Below, one piece after another: positions 25,506 through 34,032 of a stretch of DNA of 64,000 nucleotides. The notes below the pieces were generated by a model, which did not search any database, was not told the origin of the DNA, and saw only the letters and a list, made by a program, of their open reading frames with translations. The stretch covers positions 62,001 to 126,000 of the forward strand of contig JAITLO010000008.1 of the NCBI GenBank assembly GCA_031277855.1, in the 5' to 3' direction. Both the position numbers and the translations under genes were made by a program. Every line of letters begins with the position of its first letter. Position 1 is the first letter of the stretch. The DNA is from Acidovorax sp. Its GTDB lineage: Bacteria > Pseudomonadota > Gammaproteobacteria > Burkholderiales > Burkholderiaceae_C.

Positions 25506-26078
25506 ATGAATACAGTCGCTACGCACCAACAGCCCGTGGAAACCGATGAGCCCAGTTTTGGCCGTGTCCAGTCCTGGGCATTGCCTACCGATGAAGACAG
25601 TCTGTGGATGCTGTCCAAGGACGTGTTTCAGAAATACTGGAGCGACATTGTCTTTGGCTCCTGCATTCCTGGTGCCGTGTGGGAAATCCGGGCGCCGAAT
25701 GCGCCCACAAAGGTCAGTGTGCTGGATGGCTATCTGACCGTCGACTTTGGCGCCTGGCATTTCCACCTCTGCATAGGCCATTTCAATGGGGCCTCCGAGG
25801 AGGAGGCTTTTCAGCGCCGTACGGGCCGCGCCGAGTTGTACCGCGCGCTGAACAAGCAGGGCAAGCCAAAGTCCTGGGGGCTGCGCCTTTTCAACAATGC
25901 CGGCCAGCAGCAAATGACGGTCTTTTTGCCCAACCCTTTTCTGACCCCAGAACAGAAAATTGCCGACGCGCCCGACTGGTCGCGCCTGGCCATGTGGGAT
26001 TGGCTGCGTGAAACCTATCTCGGCTTGCCCAGCGATCCCTTCGATCGCAGCGGGCAAGGCTTTTCATGCTCAGCCTGA
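25506..26078 (+). CDS. Unknown protein in the B12 operon, with HFHLCIGH motif
   Basis: This 190-residue soluble protein has no signal peptide or membrane segment. I do not recognise a characterised family. Visible features: a segment SLWMLSKDVFQKYWSDIVFG, a beta-rich middle with TVDFGAWHFHLCIGHFNG (three histidines and a cysteine in H-x-H-x-C-x2-H spacing, about 82-90), then RTGRAELYRALNK, WGLRLFNNAG, and a C-terminal WLRETYLGLPSDPFDRSGQGF. The motif could bind a metal or cobalamin. It lies 91 bases after btuB and overlaps the start of btuF by 13 bases, so it belongs to the B12-regulated operon. A role in cobalamin handling after uptake is inferred. Confidence 0.8.
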   Translation: MNTVATHQQPVETDEPSFGRVQSWALPTDEDSLWMLSKDVFQKYWSDIVFGSCIPGAVWEIRAPNAPTKVSVLDGYLTVDFGAWHFHLCIGHFNGASEEEAFQRRTGRAELYRALNKQGKPKSWGLRLFNNAGQQQMTVFLPNPFLTPEQKIADAPDWSRLAMWDWLRETYLGLPSDPFDRSGQGFSCSA

Positions 26079-26920
26079 AGATGCTTGCCCGGCGTGCCTG
26101 CGCGGGGCTGGCATGTCTTTGCGCCAGCGCGTTGCATGCACAGCCCGTGGAGGTACAGCCGGCGCGCCAGACACCGGTGCGCATTGTTTCCTTGAATCTG
26201 TGCACCGACCAGCTGCTTTTGCAACTGGTCCCGCCCGAGCGCATTGCGGCACTTTCCTATCTGAGCCAGGACAAGCGCAGCTCCGCCTTGCATGCCCAGG
26301 CAGCACAGCTTCCCACGGTGCGCGGCAATGCGGAAGAGGTCCTGGCGCTGCATCCGGACCTGGTTCTGGTGGGAACCTATACGACACGCCACACCAATGC
26401 CATGTTGCGCAAGTTTGGCATCAAGGTTGTGGCCATTCCCGGGGCCAACAGTTTTGAGGATGTGCGCAAGGAGATCCGCGAAGTGGCCGAGGCGGTCAAT
26501 GAAACGCTGCGCGGCGAGCAATTGATTGCGCACTTCGACCATCGACTGGCACAGCTGCTGGCCTCGGTCAGCGACGAAAAGAAAGTTGCCATGCGCTATA
26601 GCGCTGGTGGCTACACCGCCGGCAGCCACACCTTGTACGACGCCATATTCGAGGCCGCAGGGCTGGAAAACGGTGCCAGACAAGCCAAAGTCAAAGGCTA
26701 TGGACGAATGCCCATGGAGCGCCTTATCGCGCAGCGGCCCGCCATCATCCTCGGCAGCGACTACAAGCCTGAGACCCCCACACAAGGCAACCGCATGCTG
26801 ACGCATCCGGCCATCAAAGGGCTGCACGCCAAAGATGTGGTGCTTGAGTCACGGGACATCGTGTGTGGCGGGCTTTGGAATCTGGATGCGGCGATCCAGC
26901 TGCGTGCAGCAAGCCAATAA
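26066..26920 (+). CDS. btuF: Periplasmic cobalamin-binding protein BtuF
   Basis: This 284-residue class III ABC binding protein has a signal peptide (LARRACAGLACLCASALHA) followed by RIVSLNLCTDQLLLQLVPPERIAALS, the usual opening of BtuF-like proteins. The second conserved part is EVLALHPDLVLVGTYT with IKVVAIPGANSFEDVR. C-terminal lobe: YTAGSHTLYDAIFEAAGLEN and MERLIAQRPAIIL. It hands cobalamin from the periplasm to BtuCD. The start overlaps the preceding gene by 13 bases. Iron-siderophore binding is the main alternative, but the riboswitch context favours B12. Confidence 0.9.
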   Translation: MLSLKMLARRACAGLACLCASALHAQPVEVQPARQTPVRIVSLNLCTDQLLLQLVPPERIAALSYLSQDKRSSALHAQAAQLPTVRGNAEEVLALHPDLVLVGTYTTRHTNAMLRKFGIKVVAIPGANSFEDVRKEIREVAEAVNETLRGEQLIAHFDHRLAQLLASVSDEKKVAMRYSAGGYTAGSHTLYDAIFEAAGLENGARQAKVKGYGRMPMERLIAQRPAIILGSDYKPETPTQGNRMLTHPAIKGLHAKDVVLESRDIVCGGLWNLDAAIQLRAASQ

Positions 26921-26933
26921 GTGATTGTCAGCT

Positions 26934-28094
26934 ATGAATATGCAAAAACCGGCGCCTGCTTTGACACATGCTGTGGACAGCGCCCCCATGGGCAGCTTTG
27001 CGCTGCCACGACCGCGCGCCAGCAGGCCTTCACCAGGAGCGGCAGCGGAGGTCAACGCGGAACCCTTGGTGCACTCCTTCGGAGAGGCCCCCGCTGCACG
27101 ACCGACATGGCCGGTGCTGCTCATACTGTTCCTGGCAATGCTGGCGCTGGCCGCCGGCTCACTGTTTGTGGGCTATGTGGATATGGGGCCGGCCAGGCTG
27201 CTGCAAGGTGCTTGGACGGGTGATTTGGTGCCGTCACGCATCCTGGTGGATATCCGGCTGCCGCGCACGGTTTTGTGTCTCGCAGTTGGTGCAACCCTGG
27301 GGCTGACAGGGGCCGCCATGCAGGGGCTACTCAGAAACCCTCTCGCTGAACCCGGCTTGCTGGGCATCTCCAGCGGCGCGGCCTTGGGGGCGGTGGCGGC
27401 CCTTTATACGGGGGTGGCCAATGCGTTTTACCTGGCATTGCCTCTGGCGGGGTTTGCCGGCACGGCCGCGGCATGTGTCTTTGTCTTTTTGCTGGCGGGG
27501 CATCACAGCTCCAGAACCACGCTGATCCTGGGAGGGGTGGCGGTTTCCGCTTTGTGCGGGGCGCTGATTTCGCTCATATTGAACTGGTCCACCAATCCCA
27601 TGGCGATGAGTGAAATCGTCTTTTGGATGATGGGCTCCCTGGCTGACCGCAGCAATAACGATGTGATTCTTGCCCTGCCATTCATGCTGGCGGGCTGCGC
27701 CCTGTTGCTGACCTGCGGCACGGCGCTGCAGGCGCTGGCTCTGGGTGAGGAAACAGCCCATTCCATGGGCATAGATCTGCGCCAGCTGCGCATCAAGATC
27801 ATGATCGGCTGTGCGCTTGCCGTGGGGGCCGCAGTGTCGGTCTCGGGCAGCATCGGTTTTATCGGCCTGGTGGCCCCGCACCTGATGCGGCGCACGGCCG
27901 GTGGTGATCCCGCCAGGCTGCTGCCGCTGTCGGCACTGGCCGGAGCCACGCTGCTGCTGCTGGCCGATCTGGGCGTTCGGCTTCTCTACAACAGCGGCCA
28001 GGAGCTCAAGCTCGGTGTTTTGACCTCGCTTGTTGGTGCTCCGTTCTTCATTGCCCTGATTCTGCGCAGCAGAAAAAACGCCCATGACCAATAA
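26934..28094 (+). CDS. btuC: FecCD-family ABC permease (BtuC)
   Basis: This 386-residue inner-membrane permease has a long hydrophilic N-terminus (about 60 residues) and then about ten helices. Family motifs are visible: LPRTVLCLAVGATLGLTGAAMQGLLRNPLAEPGLLGISSG is present in part as RLPRTVL and GAAMQGLLRNPLAEP, then ILGGVAVSALCGALISLI, FWMMGSLADRS, and near the end VSGSIGFIGLVAPHLMRR. It transports cobalamin with BtuD and BtuF. The start at 26934 (ATG) was chosen 13 bases after the btuF stop; another ATG follows 6 bases later. The btuD start overlaps its end by 11 bases. Confidence 0.92.
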   Translation: MNMQKPAPALTHAVDSAPMGSFALPRPRASRPSPGAAAEVNAEPLVHSFGEAPAARPTWPVLLILFLAMLALAAGSLFVGYVDMGPARLLQGAWTGDLVPSRILVDIRLPRTVLCLAVGATLGLTGAAMQGLLRNPLAEPGLLGISSGAALGAVAALYTGVANAFYLALPLAGFAGTAAACVFVFLLAGHHSSRTTLILGGVAVSALCGALISLILNWSTNPMAMSEIVFWMMGSLADRSNNDVILALPFMLAGCALLLTCGTALQALALGEETAHSMGIDLRQLRIKIMIGCALAVGAAVSVSGSIGFIGLVAPHLMRRTAGGDPARLLPLSALAGATLLLLADLGVRLLYNSGQELKLGVLTSLVGAPFFIALILRSRKNAHDQ

Positions 28095-28875
28095 CCCGTA
28101 TCAAGGCCAACAGCTGCGGTGCGCAGACATTCATCTGGAGCTGCATGGCAGCCGCATTCTGAACGGTGTGGACTTTGCACTCTCCCCCAGAGAACTCGTG
28201 GGCATTCTGGGCAGCAATGGCGCAGGCAAATCCAGCCTGCTCAAATCCATTGTGGGCATTCACAAGCCAAGCTCCGGCCAGATCCGACTTGGCGATCGGG
28301 GTCTGGCCACGTTGGCGCCGCGCCACCAAGCGCAGTCCATTGCCTATCTGGCACAGGGCCAGCAGGCGCACTGGCCACAAACCGTGGAAAAAGTGGTCAT
28401 GCTCGGAAGAATTCCCCATGTGCGGCACCCTGCTCAAGATGCGCGTATCGCAGGCATGGTGATGGAGCAAGTGGGCATCACACACCTGCGCCAACGCAAT
28501 GTGCAGACACTTTCGGGTGGTGAGCGCGCCAGAACCTTGCTGGCGCGTGCCTTGGCCGTGCAAGCCCCGGTGCTCCTAGCAGATGAGCCGTTGGCGGCCC
28601 TGGATCCCGCCCACCAACTGCGCATCATGCAACTGCTGCAGGAGCAAGCGTGCCAGGGGCTGGCCGTCGCGGTGGTGTTGCATGACTTGGCGCTGGCCAT
28701 GCGCTTTTGCTCACGGATTGTTGTGCTGCATGAGGGAAAAAAGATAGCCGATGGTGAGCCTCATATCGCCTGCTCTGACCAGAACTTGGCCCAGGCCTTT
28801 GGTATCGATGTTGCGCGTGCCAGTTGGGGCGGTGGTTCATTTGCTGTGCCATGGTCAACGCGAGAGAGCGTCTGA
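28084..28875 (+). CDS. btuD: ABC transporter ATP-binding protein (BtuD)
   Basis: This 263-residue ATPase powers the BtuCF importer. Walker A is GSNGAGKSSL (about 44-53), the signature LSGGERARTLLARAL (about 142-156), Walker B VLLADEPLAALDP, and the switch histidine lies in VVLHDLALAMRF. Composition and length match the siderophore/B12/haemin subclass. It overlaps btuC by 11 bases and is the last gene of the btu operon. No clear terminator follows in the 80 bases before the converging small gene. Confidence 0.92.
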   Translation: MTNNPYQGQQLRCADIHLELHGSRILNGVDFALSPRELVGILGSNGAGKSSLLKSIVGIHKPSSGQIRLGDRGLATLAPRHQAQSIAYLAQGQQAHWPQTVEKVVMLGRIPHVRHPAQDARIAGMVMEQVGITHLRQRNVQTLSGGERARTLLARALAVQAPVLLADEPLAALDPAHQLRIMQLLQEQACQGLAVAVVLHDLALAMRFCSRIVVLHEGKKIADGEPHIACSDQNLAQAFGIDVARASWGGGSFAVPWSTRESV

Positions 28876-28955
28876 AGCAGCGCAGCGAATCAAGCTTTGG
28901 CACCAGCCCGCACTACCCCGGTAATGGCCTTGCTTGCCGGTAAACCCCTGAGACC

Positions 28956-29192
28956 CTAGTTCTGCAGCAGAGCCACAAAGACAGGCAGAGCGCTATCTGG
29001 CTCTGTGTCGTCGGCTCCGAGCGCTCCCCATTGCGGGTTGTACCAGTCGCCGTGGACCACGCGCTCCGCAATCGCTCTCAGCGTGGCTGCTGGGTTGGTG
29101 GCGCAGCCAAAGGGCAGGCGGCCATGTGTTGCCGATACCAGGCTGAATCGCAGCTGCCGCGCTTGCGCGTCATGCCAGCAATAAAACAGCAT
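28956..29192 (-). CDS. Small hypothetical protein
   Basis: A 78-residue frame without a recognised family. It begins MLFYCWHDAQARQLRFSL and contains HGRLPFGCATNPAATLRAIAERV and DGWYNP-like and WGALGADD segments; the acidic C-terminus ends LLQN. No membrane segment or signal peptide. It lies 14 bases after another small minus-strand frame and may form a pair with it. No convincing ribosome-binding site is visible before the ATG, so the call rests on amino-acid texture and position in a gap with no better frame. Confidence 0.5.
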   Translation of the reverse strand: MLFYCWHDAQARQLRFSLVSATHGRLPFGCATNPAATLRAIAERVVHGDWYNPQWGALGADDTEPDSALPVFVALLQN

Positions 29193-29206
29193 GGGTGGCT
29201 GGGCCG

Positions 29207-29407
29207 TCAGCTGCTGCGTCGCGCTGCCATGATCTGGGTGATGAAATGGACCAGGCCTGCGGTGCTGATGTCCTGGGGTGCATCATCGTGTGGGGAGAAG
29301 CTCCACATATTGGCCTGTGCTTCGTGCAGGATGTCGGCCGCGTCGATGGCGACCACATCGTCACGCGCCATGGACAGCCAGCGGTCTAAGGTGAGGGAAC
29401 TTGGCAT
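29207..29407 (-). CDS. Small hypothetical protein
   Basis: A 66-residue frame starting MPSSLTLDRWLSMARDDVV, with AIDAADILHEAQANMWSF and a C-terminal helix GLVHFITQIMAARR. No recognised family. It precedes the 78-residue frame on the same strand by 14 bases, in a different reading frame; the two may be a small operon, or the pair could be one gene split by a frameshift, which I cannot decide. The composition looks coding (acidic, balanced) rather than like a GC-rich shadow. Confidence 0.5.
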   Translation of the reverse strand: MPSSLTLDRWLSMARDDVVAIDAADILHEAQANMWSFSPHDDAPQDISTAGLVHFITQIMAARRSS

Positions 29408-29486
29408 GGGGTTTTTCTAGGCCTGTACAGGCCGGGCTGGGAACAGGTGCTGCGGTGGAGCAGGGGGAGTCAAAGGGGTGAGTGCT

Positions 29487-29999
29487 TCACATGGCTGCAG
29501 CCATGGCGACCAGCTTGGCCACGGTGTTCATATTTCGGGCCGTGCCCTGTTCGGCCGCCGGGATTTTGAGCCTGGAGCGGCCCATGTCCGGACCATAGGC
29601 CACGTAGATTTCGCGTGCGCCCAGTTGCAGTTGTTCGTCGGCCTGGCCACGGATTTGCTCCAGGGTGTCGGCGGGCGGCGGTGCATCCAGAAAAATGGCC
29701 ACCGTGCGGTTTCCTGGGGCTTGGGGGAAAGGGTTGGCCGCCAGCACTTCGGCCATTTCCTGAGCCGTGCGCACGAGCACGCCCACCGGCTTGCCAGCGT
29801 ATAGGGCCAAGCGCCGGGCCAGCGCGGCCTGGATTTGGGGCGCGGTCTGGTCGGTGCGAAACACCACATTGCCGCTGGCGATATAGGTTTGCACCTGCGC
29901 AAAGCCTTGGTCCTCGCACATGGCTTTCAACTCCGCCATGGGCAACTTGCCGCTGCCGCCCACATTGACGGCGCGCAGCAGGGCGATGTAGGTGGACAT
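29487..29999 (-). CDS. DUF1697 family protein
   Basis: This 170-residue protein opens with YIALLRAVNVGGSGKLPMAELKAMCEDQGF, the typical start of DUF1697 (seen here as ALLRAVNVGG and KLPMAELK), followed by VQTYIASGNVVF and a ferredoxin-like repeat with VLVRTAQEMAEVLAANPF. The C-terminal part RNMNTVAKLVAMA is also characteristic. Function of the family is unknown. It lies 11 bases downstream of the acetyltransferase gene, so the two are probably one transcript. Confidence 0.9.
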   Translation of the reverse strand: MSTYIALLRAVNVGGSGKLPMAELKAMCEDQGFAQVQTYIASGNVVFRTDQTAPQIQAALARRLALYAGKPVGVLVRTAQEMAEVLAANPFPQAPGNRTVAIFLDAPPPADTLEQIRGQADEQLQLGAREIYVAYGPDMGRSRLKIPAAEQGTARNMNTVAKLVAMAAAM

Positions 30000-30010
30000 G
30001 GTGTTTTCCG

Positions 30011-30652
30011 TCAAGGTGTCTCGGCTGCGGCGCGTTCCAGCGCGTCGATATCGCAGGCGCACAGCAAAGGCTGCAGTCGCTGGAACTTTTCGGTAGGCCA
30101 GTCGTAGATATTAAGCGCCAGCAGCCGCGCAATCACGTCGTCGGCAAAGCGGTGCTTGATGTGCTGGGCCGGGTTGCCGCCCACCACGCTATAGGGCGCT
30201 ACGTCGCGGGTGACCACGGCGTTGGCTGCCACCACGGCACCTTCGCCAATGCGCACGCCCGGCATGATCATGGCGCGCATGCCAATCCAGGCGCCGTCAC
30301 CTATGGTGGTGGGGCCTTTGCCTTGGTAGGCATTGCTGATGTTGTCGGCAAAGGGGTAGAGGCTGAACCAGTCGGCCCGGTGGGTGTGGTTGCCCCCCAT
30401 CAAAATCACCGCCTCGGCGCCTATGCACACGTAGTCGCCAATGTAGAGCGGGTCAATCTCCCACTGCGGTTGCCAGTGCTGCAGGCTGTAGGCGTCGCCA
30501 TACAGATAGCGCACCACCGACTGCTCAAAGCCGCCATCCCAGGCATCGCTGTAATAGCTGTGCTGGCCTTTGATGTGGATATAGGGGTTGCGCACGGTCT
30601 GGTGCAGCATTTCCACGCGGGACCAGTGCTTGGGTGGTGGCGGGGTAGACAT
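30011..30652 (-). CDS. CatB/Vat-type O-acetyltransferase (left-handed beta-helix)
   Basis: This 213-residue enzyme is of the xenobiotic acetyltransferase group, trimeric acetyl-CoA enzymes that include chloramphenicol (CatB) and streptogramin A (Vat) acetyltransferases. Visible: [17 protein letters not shown]-like opening, the hexapeptide-repeat stretch [24 protein letters not shown] with the catalytic-type His, and [43 protein letters not shown]. The C-terminus [13 protein letters not shown] is standard. Many chromosomal members do not confer resistance, so I do not assign a drug. A terminator of ttrA lies upstream; the DUF1697 gene follows. Confidence 0.88.
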   Translation of the reverse strand: MSTPPPPKHWSRVEMLHQTVRNPYIHIKGQHSYYSDAWDGGFEQSVVRYLYGDAYSLQHWQPQWEIDPLYIGDYVCIGAEAVILMGGNHTHRADWFSLYPFADNISNAYQGKGPTTIGDGAWIGMRAMIMPGVRIGEGAVVAANAVVTRDVAPYSVVGGNPAQHIKHRFADDVIARLLALNIYDWPTEKFQRLQPLLCACDIDALERAAAETP

Positions 30653-30677
30653 CGGTGTTTATCTTTCCAAAAAACAA

Positions 30678-30699
30678 ACCCCGCCGAGGGCGGGGTTGT
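30678..30699 (-). terminator. Terminator of the ttrBCA operon
   Basis: Stem aaccccgcc/ggcggggtt with a 3-base loop, followed on the minus strand by TTGTTTTTTGG. It lies 45 bases after the ttrA stop codon. Confidence 0.85.
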
Positions 30700-30743
30700 G
30701 GGGCGCGCTGGCGGTAATGCTAGCGCAGCAAAGCAGCACGCTC

Positions 30744-33700
30744 TTAGACCTTGCGCACCTTCACCGGCAGGCCCTGGCGCACCACGGCGCCGGACACCCA
30801 GTCTATCCAGGTGTTGTCCTTGGCCGGGCGGGTGGGGTCGGTAAAGCCCAGGCGGTTGAGGTTGACGCCGTTGCCGTGTTGCGGGTTGGCATGGGTGGGC
30901 TTGCCGTCCACGGTGTGGGCCACTGCGCCCAGCTGCTTGTGACCGTAGCCGTACTCGATGGCAATGGCGCCGGGGGCAATGCCCTCGCGCACCAGGGCCA
31001 CGCCCTGCAGCTTGGCGCCGGGGGTGGAAACCTCGATATGGTCGCCATTGGCAATGCCCAGCTTGGCCGCATCCACCTTGTGCAGGCTGATGGGGTTGTG
31101 CGGGTGCACCTGGCGCAGGCGCGAAGCGGCAATCGACATGCTGCTCATCAGGTTGGACTTGTAGCTGCTCATGGTCAGCGGCCATTCCTGCTCGGGATAG
31201 AGCTTGCGCATATCGCTGCCGTCGGCAAAGCGGGTGGGGTACCAGGTGGGGCAGCCGCTGTAGCGCTCGCCGGTCATGGAGTGGCGCATCTTGGACAGGC
31301 CTTCGTGCCAGATTTGCACCGGGAACTTGTAGGCCGCCTTGATGTGCTCTTCCTTCCAGGCATCTTCCACGCGGTCAAAGCGTCCGCCACGGCTCATGAC
31401 CATGGCCACGCGGCGCACTTCCTCGGGCTTGACGCGGGCTTCGAGCGCCGGCATCCATTTGGACAGGCCGGTGATGGCGATGTCGTCATCGCTGGCTTCG
31501 GGCACGGGCTTGCCGGCCTGGTAGGCGATGTTGCACATGCCGCGCAGGTAGAAGTCTTCGGAGCTTTCCAGATCCAGAAGTTCGCCTTCCTTGGTGCTCA
31601 TGGCGTTCTTGCCAAAACCGGGCAGCTGCAACTGCTTGGCCACGGCAAACACAAAGCTCTCAAAGCTCACGGGCTTGCCCTCGGCCGTCTTGGCCGTGGC
31701 GGATTCCACCACGGGCCAGCGCACGGTGCTGCTCTTGGCCACCACGTCGGCCCAGGGGGCGCCAATGCCCCAGCTTTCGTAGGTGACGGTGTCGGGCACG
31801 ATGTAGTCGGCCAGGGCCGAGGTCTCGTTGATAAAAGGGTCGACCGAGACAAACAGCGGCAGCTTCTTGGGGTCTTTGATGGCGTCCACCAGCGCGTTCT
31901 CGAAGCCGCAGATGGCGTACACCGGGTTGCTCATGTGGTTGATCCAGGCCTTGACCGGATAGGGGTAGCCCAGCATGCCGGCGGCCAGCATCTCGCTGGA
32001 CAGCCCGCCAGGCGCGGGGTACCAGGGGGCCTTGGCGGGGTAGGGGTTCTCGCCGGCCTCTTTTTTGCGCTTGAACTCGCTGGTCTTCTCGTAAGGGAAG
32101 CGGGTGCGCGACAGGGCCACGCCCGTGGGCTTCACCGCGCCTTCGAACTGGGCGAAGTTGTAGCGCGGGCCGGGGCCAAAGGGGCCGAAGGGGCCTGCGT
32201 CCAGCACCCAGCCGCCCTTGACGTTGAGGTTGCCGATCAGATTGTTCAGCATGGCAATGGCGTAGGCCGTGTAAAAGCCCGAGCCGCTCATGGTGCCGCC
32301 GTGGGAGTTGGCCACGGCCTGCTTGCCATGGCTGGTGAACTCCTTGGCCAGGGCTTCAATCTCGCCCACGGGCACGCCGCACAGAGCGGAGTATTCCTCC
32401 AGCGTCTGCTTATGGGCTTCGGCACGCAGCTTCACAAACGAGGAGCACACGGCAATGGGGGCCGGGTCTTCGCTGGCATCGGCCGCCTTGATGGGGGTGA
32501 AGGCACGCTCCACCACCAGCTCGGCCGCCTGGTCCACGGTGTGGGGCGCCAGGCGGCCATCGGGCAGCTGCACCACGTACACATCTTCGGCGGGTGTTTT
32601 CTCGTCCACCGGCTCGGGCATGGGCAGGCCGATGTCGGCGCCGCGCAAAAACTGGCCGTAGCGCGGGTGCTTGGGCTCGTTGATGAGCAAGTGGGTGGCA
32701 TTGCTCCAGCTGGCTTCGCCAGCGGCGGCCATGGCGGCGGGGCCGGGTTGGGTCAGGAACTGCTTGTCATAGCGCTCGTTGTCGATGATCCAGCGGATCA
32801 GGCCCATGGCCAGGGCCAGGTCGGTGGCGGGCTTGATGGGCAGCCAGCGGTTGTTGTCACCGGCGGCCAGGCTGGACGAGGTGGGCAGCACGGGCGAGAC
32901 CACCACGTACTGGTAGGTCTGCTCGGGGCGGGTACGGGCCTCGGACAGCTCGCGGCCCATGCGCTGGAAGGGGTTGCCGGCCTGGGCGGGTGCAGTGCCA
33001 ATGAACAGGCCGAAGCGGGAGTTCTTCCAGTCCGGCTTGCCGTGGGGCATGCCGGGGATGTTGCCCAGGGCAGCCGCCGTGCCCACGCGGTAGGTCTGGC
33101 CGCAGTAGGCGCCGTGGTTGGCCACGTTCACCGTGCCAAAAGACTGCTTGGCAAAGCGGTTGATCAGGGGCGTGCGGCCTTCGTTGGAGGCATCGGTCAC
33201 CAGCAGCTGGTTGGCCTTGGGGCCGTATTCGGGGTTGTCGGCATCGATCAGCGTGGTCACGTCGCGGATGGCGGCCAGGCCTTCCACATGGCCTTCGCCA
33301 AACAGGTCGCCGCCTTCGCAGATTTCCTTGACCAGCTCTTCCAGCGTGATGCTCTTCCACTGGCCGGAGCCACGCGGGCCCACGCGCTTGAGCGGGCTCA
33401 GCACACGGTGCGGGGCTTTTTGGTGCTCGAACATGGCCGAGCCGCGTGCGCAGCTGGTGGCGCGGCCTTCCAGGCCGTTGTCGCCGCCCAGCATGGCATA
33501 GACCTCGCGCACTGGCGTGTCCATGGGCGCATGGCGGGTGGTGGCCAGCGGGTGGTAGGGGTTGCCGGCCACGCGCAGGATCTGGTTGTGCTCGGTGTCC
33601 ACACGCACGCGGATGCCGCACTGCGTCCAGCAGCCCAGGCAGGAAGAGGGGCTGACCACCTGGCCGGGCTGGGTGCTGAGCTGGCCGGTGACGGGGTCGA

Positions 33701-33920
33701 TACGGAACTCGGGCGTCAGCGAGTTGCCGCGCGTGGCGCTCTTGGTGGCGGTGCCGGAGGTGCCGGCCACCAGGCCTTTGGCGCCGCGCGCCAGGGTTTC
33801 ACCATAGCCGGCGGCAAAGGCGGCCAGGCCACCGGCCACGGCGCCACCGCGCAGCAGCAGGCGGCGGCGTGCCACATCGGCGTCTTGGGAAGAGTTGTCG
33901 GGGGTTTTCTTGTCAGTCAT
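30744..33920 (-). CDS. ttrA: Tetrathionate reductase catalytic subunit A
   Basis: This 1058-residue periplasmic molybdopterin enzyme reduces tetrathionate to thiosulfate in anaerobic respiration. A Tat signal is visible (RRRLLLRGG at about 18-26). The 4Fe-4S motif is CLGCWTQCG (about 93-101), completed by SCARG about 65 residues later. The segment ANHGAYCGQTYRVG contains the likely molybdenum-ligand cysteine of the Ttr branch. The C-terminal cofactor-binding domain includes HPHNPISLHKVDAAKLG. Length agrees with TtrA (about 1020-1060). The start at 33920 has AAAGGG upstream and precedes the Tat signal by 17 residues. It is the last gene of ttrB-ttrC-ttrA; a related thiosulfate or polysulfide reductase is less likely at this size. 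Confidence 0.9.
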   Translation of the reverse strand: MTDKKTPDNSSQDADVARRRLLLRGGAVAGGLAAFAAGYGETLARGAKGLVAGTSGTATKSATRGNSLTPEFRIDPVTGQLSTQPGQVVSPSSCLGCWTQCGIRVRVDTEHNQILRVAGNPYHPLATTRHAPMDTPVREVYAMLGGDNGLEGRATSCARGSAMFEHQKAPHRVLSPLKRVGPRGSGQWKSITLEELVKEICEGGDLFGEGHVEGLAAIRDVTTLIDADNPEYGPKANQLLVTDASNEGRTPLINRFAKQSFGTVNVANHGAYCGQTYRVGTAAALGNIPGMPHGKPDWKNSRFGLFIGTAPAQAGNPFQRMGRELSEARTRPEQTYQYVVVSPVLPTSSSLAAGDNNRWLPIKPATDLALAMGLIRWIIDNERYDKQFLTQPGPAAMAAAGEASWSNATHLLINEPKHPRYGQFLRGADIGLPMPEPVDEKTPAEDVYVVQLPDGRLAPHTVDQAAELVVERAFTPIKAADASEDPAPIAVCSSFVKLRAEAHKQTLEEYSALCGVPVGEIEALAKEFTSHGKQAVANSHGGTMSGSGFYTAYAIAMLNNLIGNLNVKGGWVLDAGPFGPFGPGPRYNFAQFEGAVKPTGVALSRTRFPYEKTSEFKRKKEAGENPYPAKAPWYPAPGGLSSEMLAAGMLGYPYPVKAWINHMSNPVYAICGFENALVDAIKDPKKLPLFVSVDPFINETSALADYIVPDTVTYESWGIGAPWADVVAKSSTVRWPVVESATAKTAEGKPVSFESFVFAVAKQLQLPGFGKNAMSTKEGELLDLESSEDFYLRGMCNIAYQAGKPVPEASDDDIAITGLSKWMPALEARVKPEEVRRVAMVMSRGGRFDRVEDAWKEEHIKAAYKFPVQIWHEGLSKMRHSMTGERYSGCPTWYPTRFADGSDMRKLYPEQEWPLTMSSYKSNLMSSMSIAASRLRQVHPHNPISLHKVDAAKLGIANGDHIEVSTPGAKLQGVALVREGIAPGAIAIEYGYGHKQLGAVAHTVDGKPTHANPQHGNGVNLNRLGFTDPTRPAKDNTWIDWVSGAVVRQGLPVKVRKV

Positions 33921-33945
33921 GTGCAGCCCTTTCTGGGCAGGCACT

Positions 33946-34016
33946 GGCAGCTATTTTTTGAATTTGATAGCTGCCAATGCGCTTGGGTATTGCGTGAAAA
34001 GCCGATTTGCTTGGTA
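33946..34016. repeat. Comamonadaceae-type palindromic repeat in the ttrC-ttrA gap
   Basis: The perfect 9-bp arms ggcagctat/atagctgcc (33946-33975) are followed by AATGCGCTTGGGTATTGCG. This resembles a short palindromic repeat I associate with Acidovorax, Polaromonas and Comamonas genomes. A related segment is carried inside purL at 38292-38326. Confidence 0.6.
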
Positions 34017-34032
34017 TTTCTAGAGCCAACAC

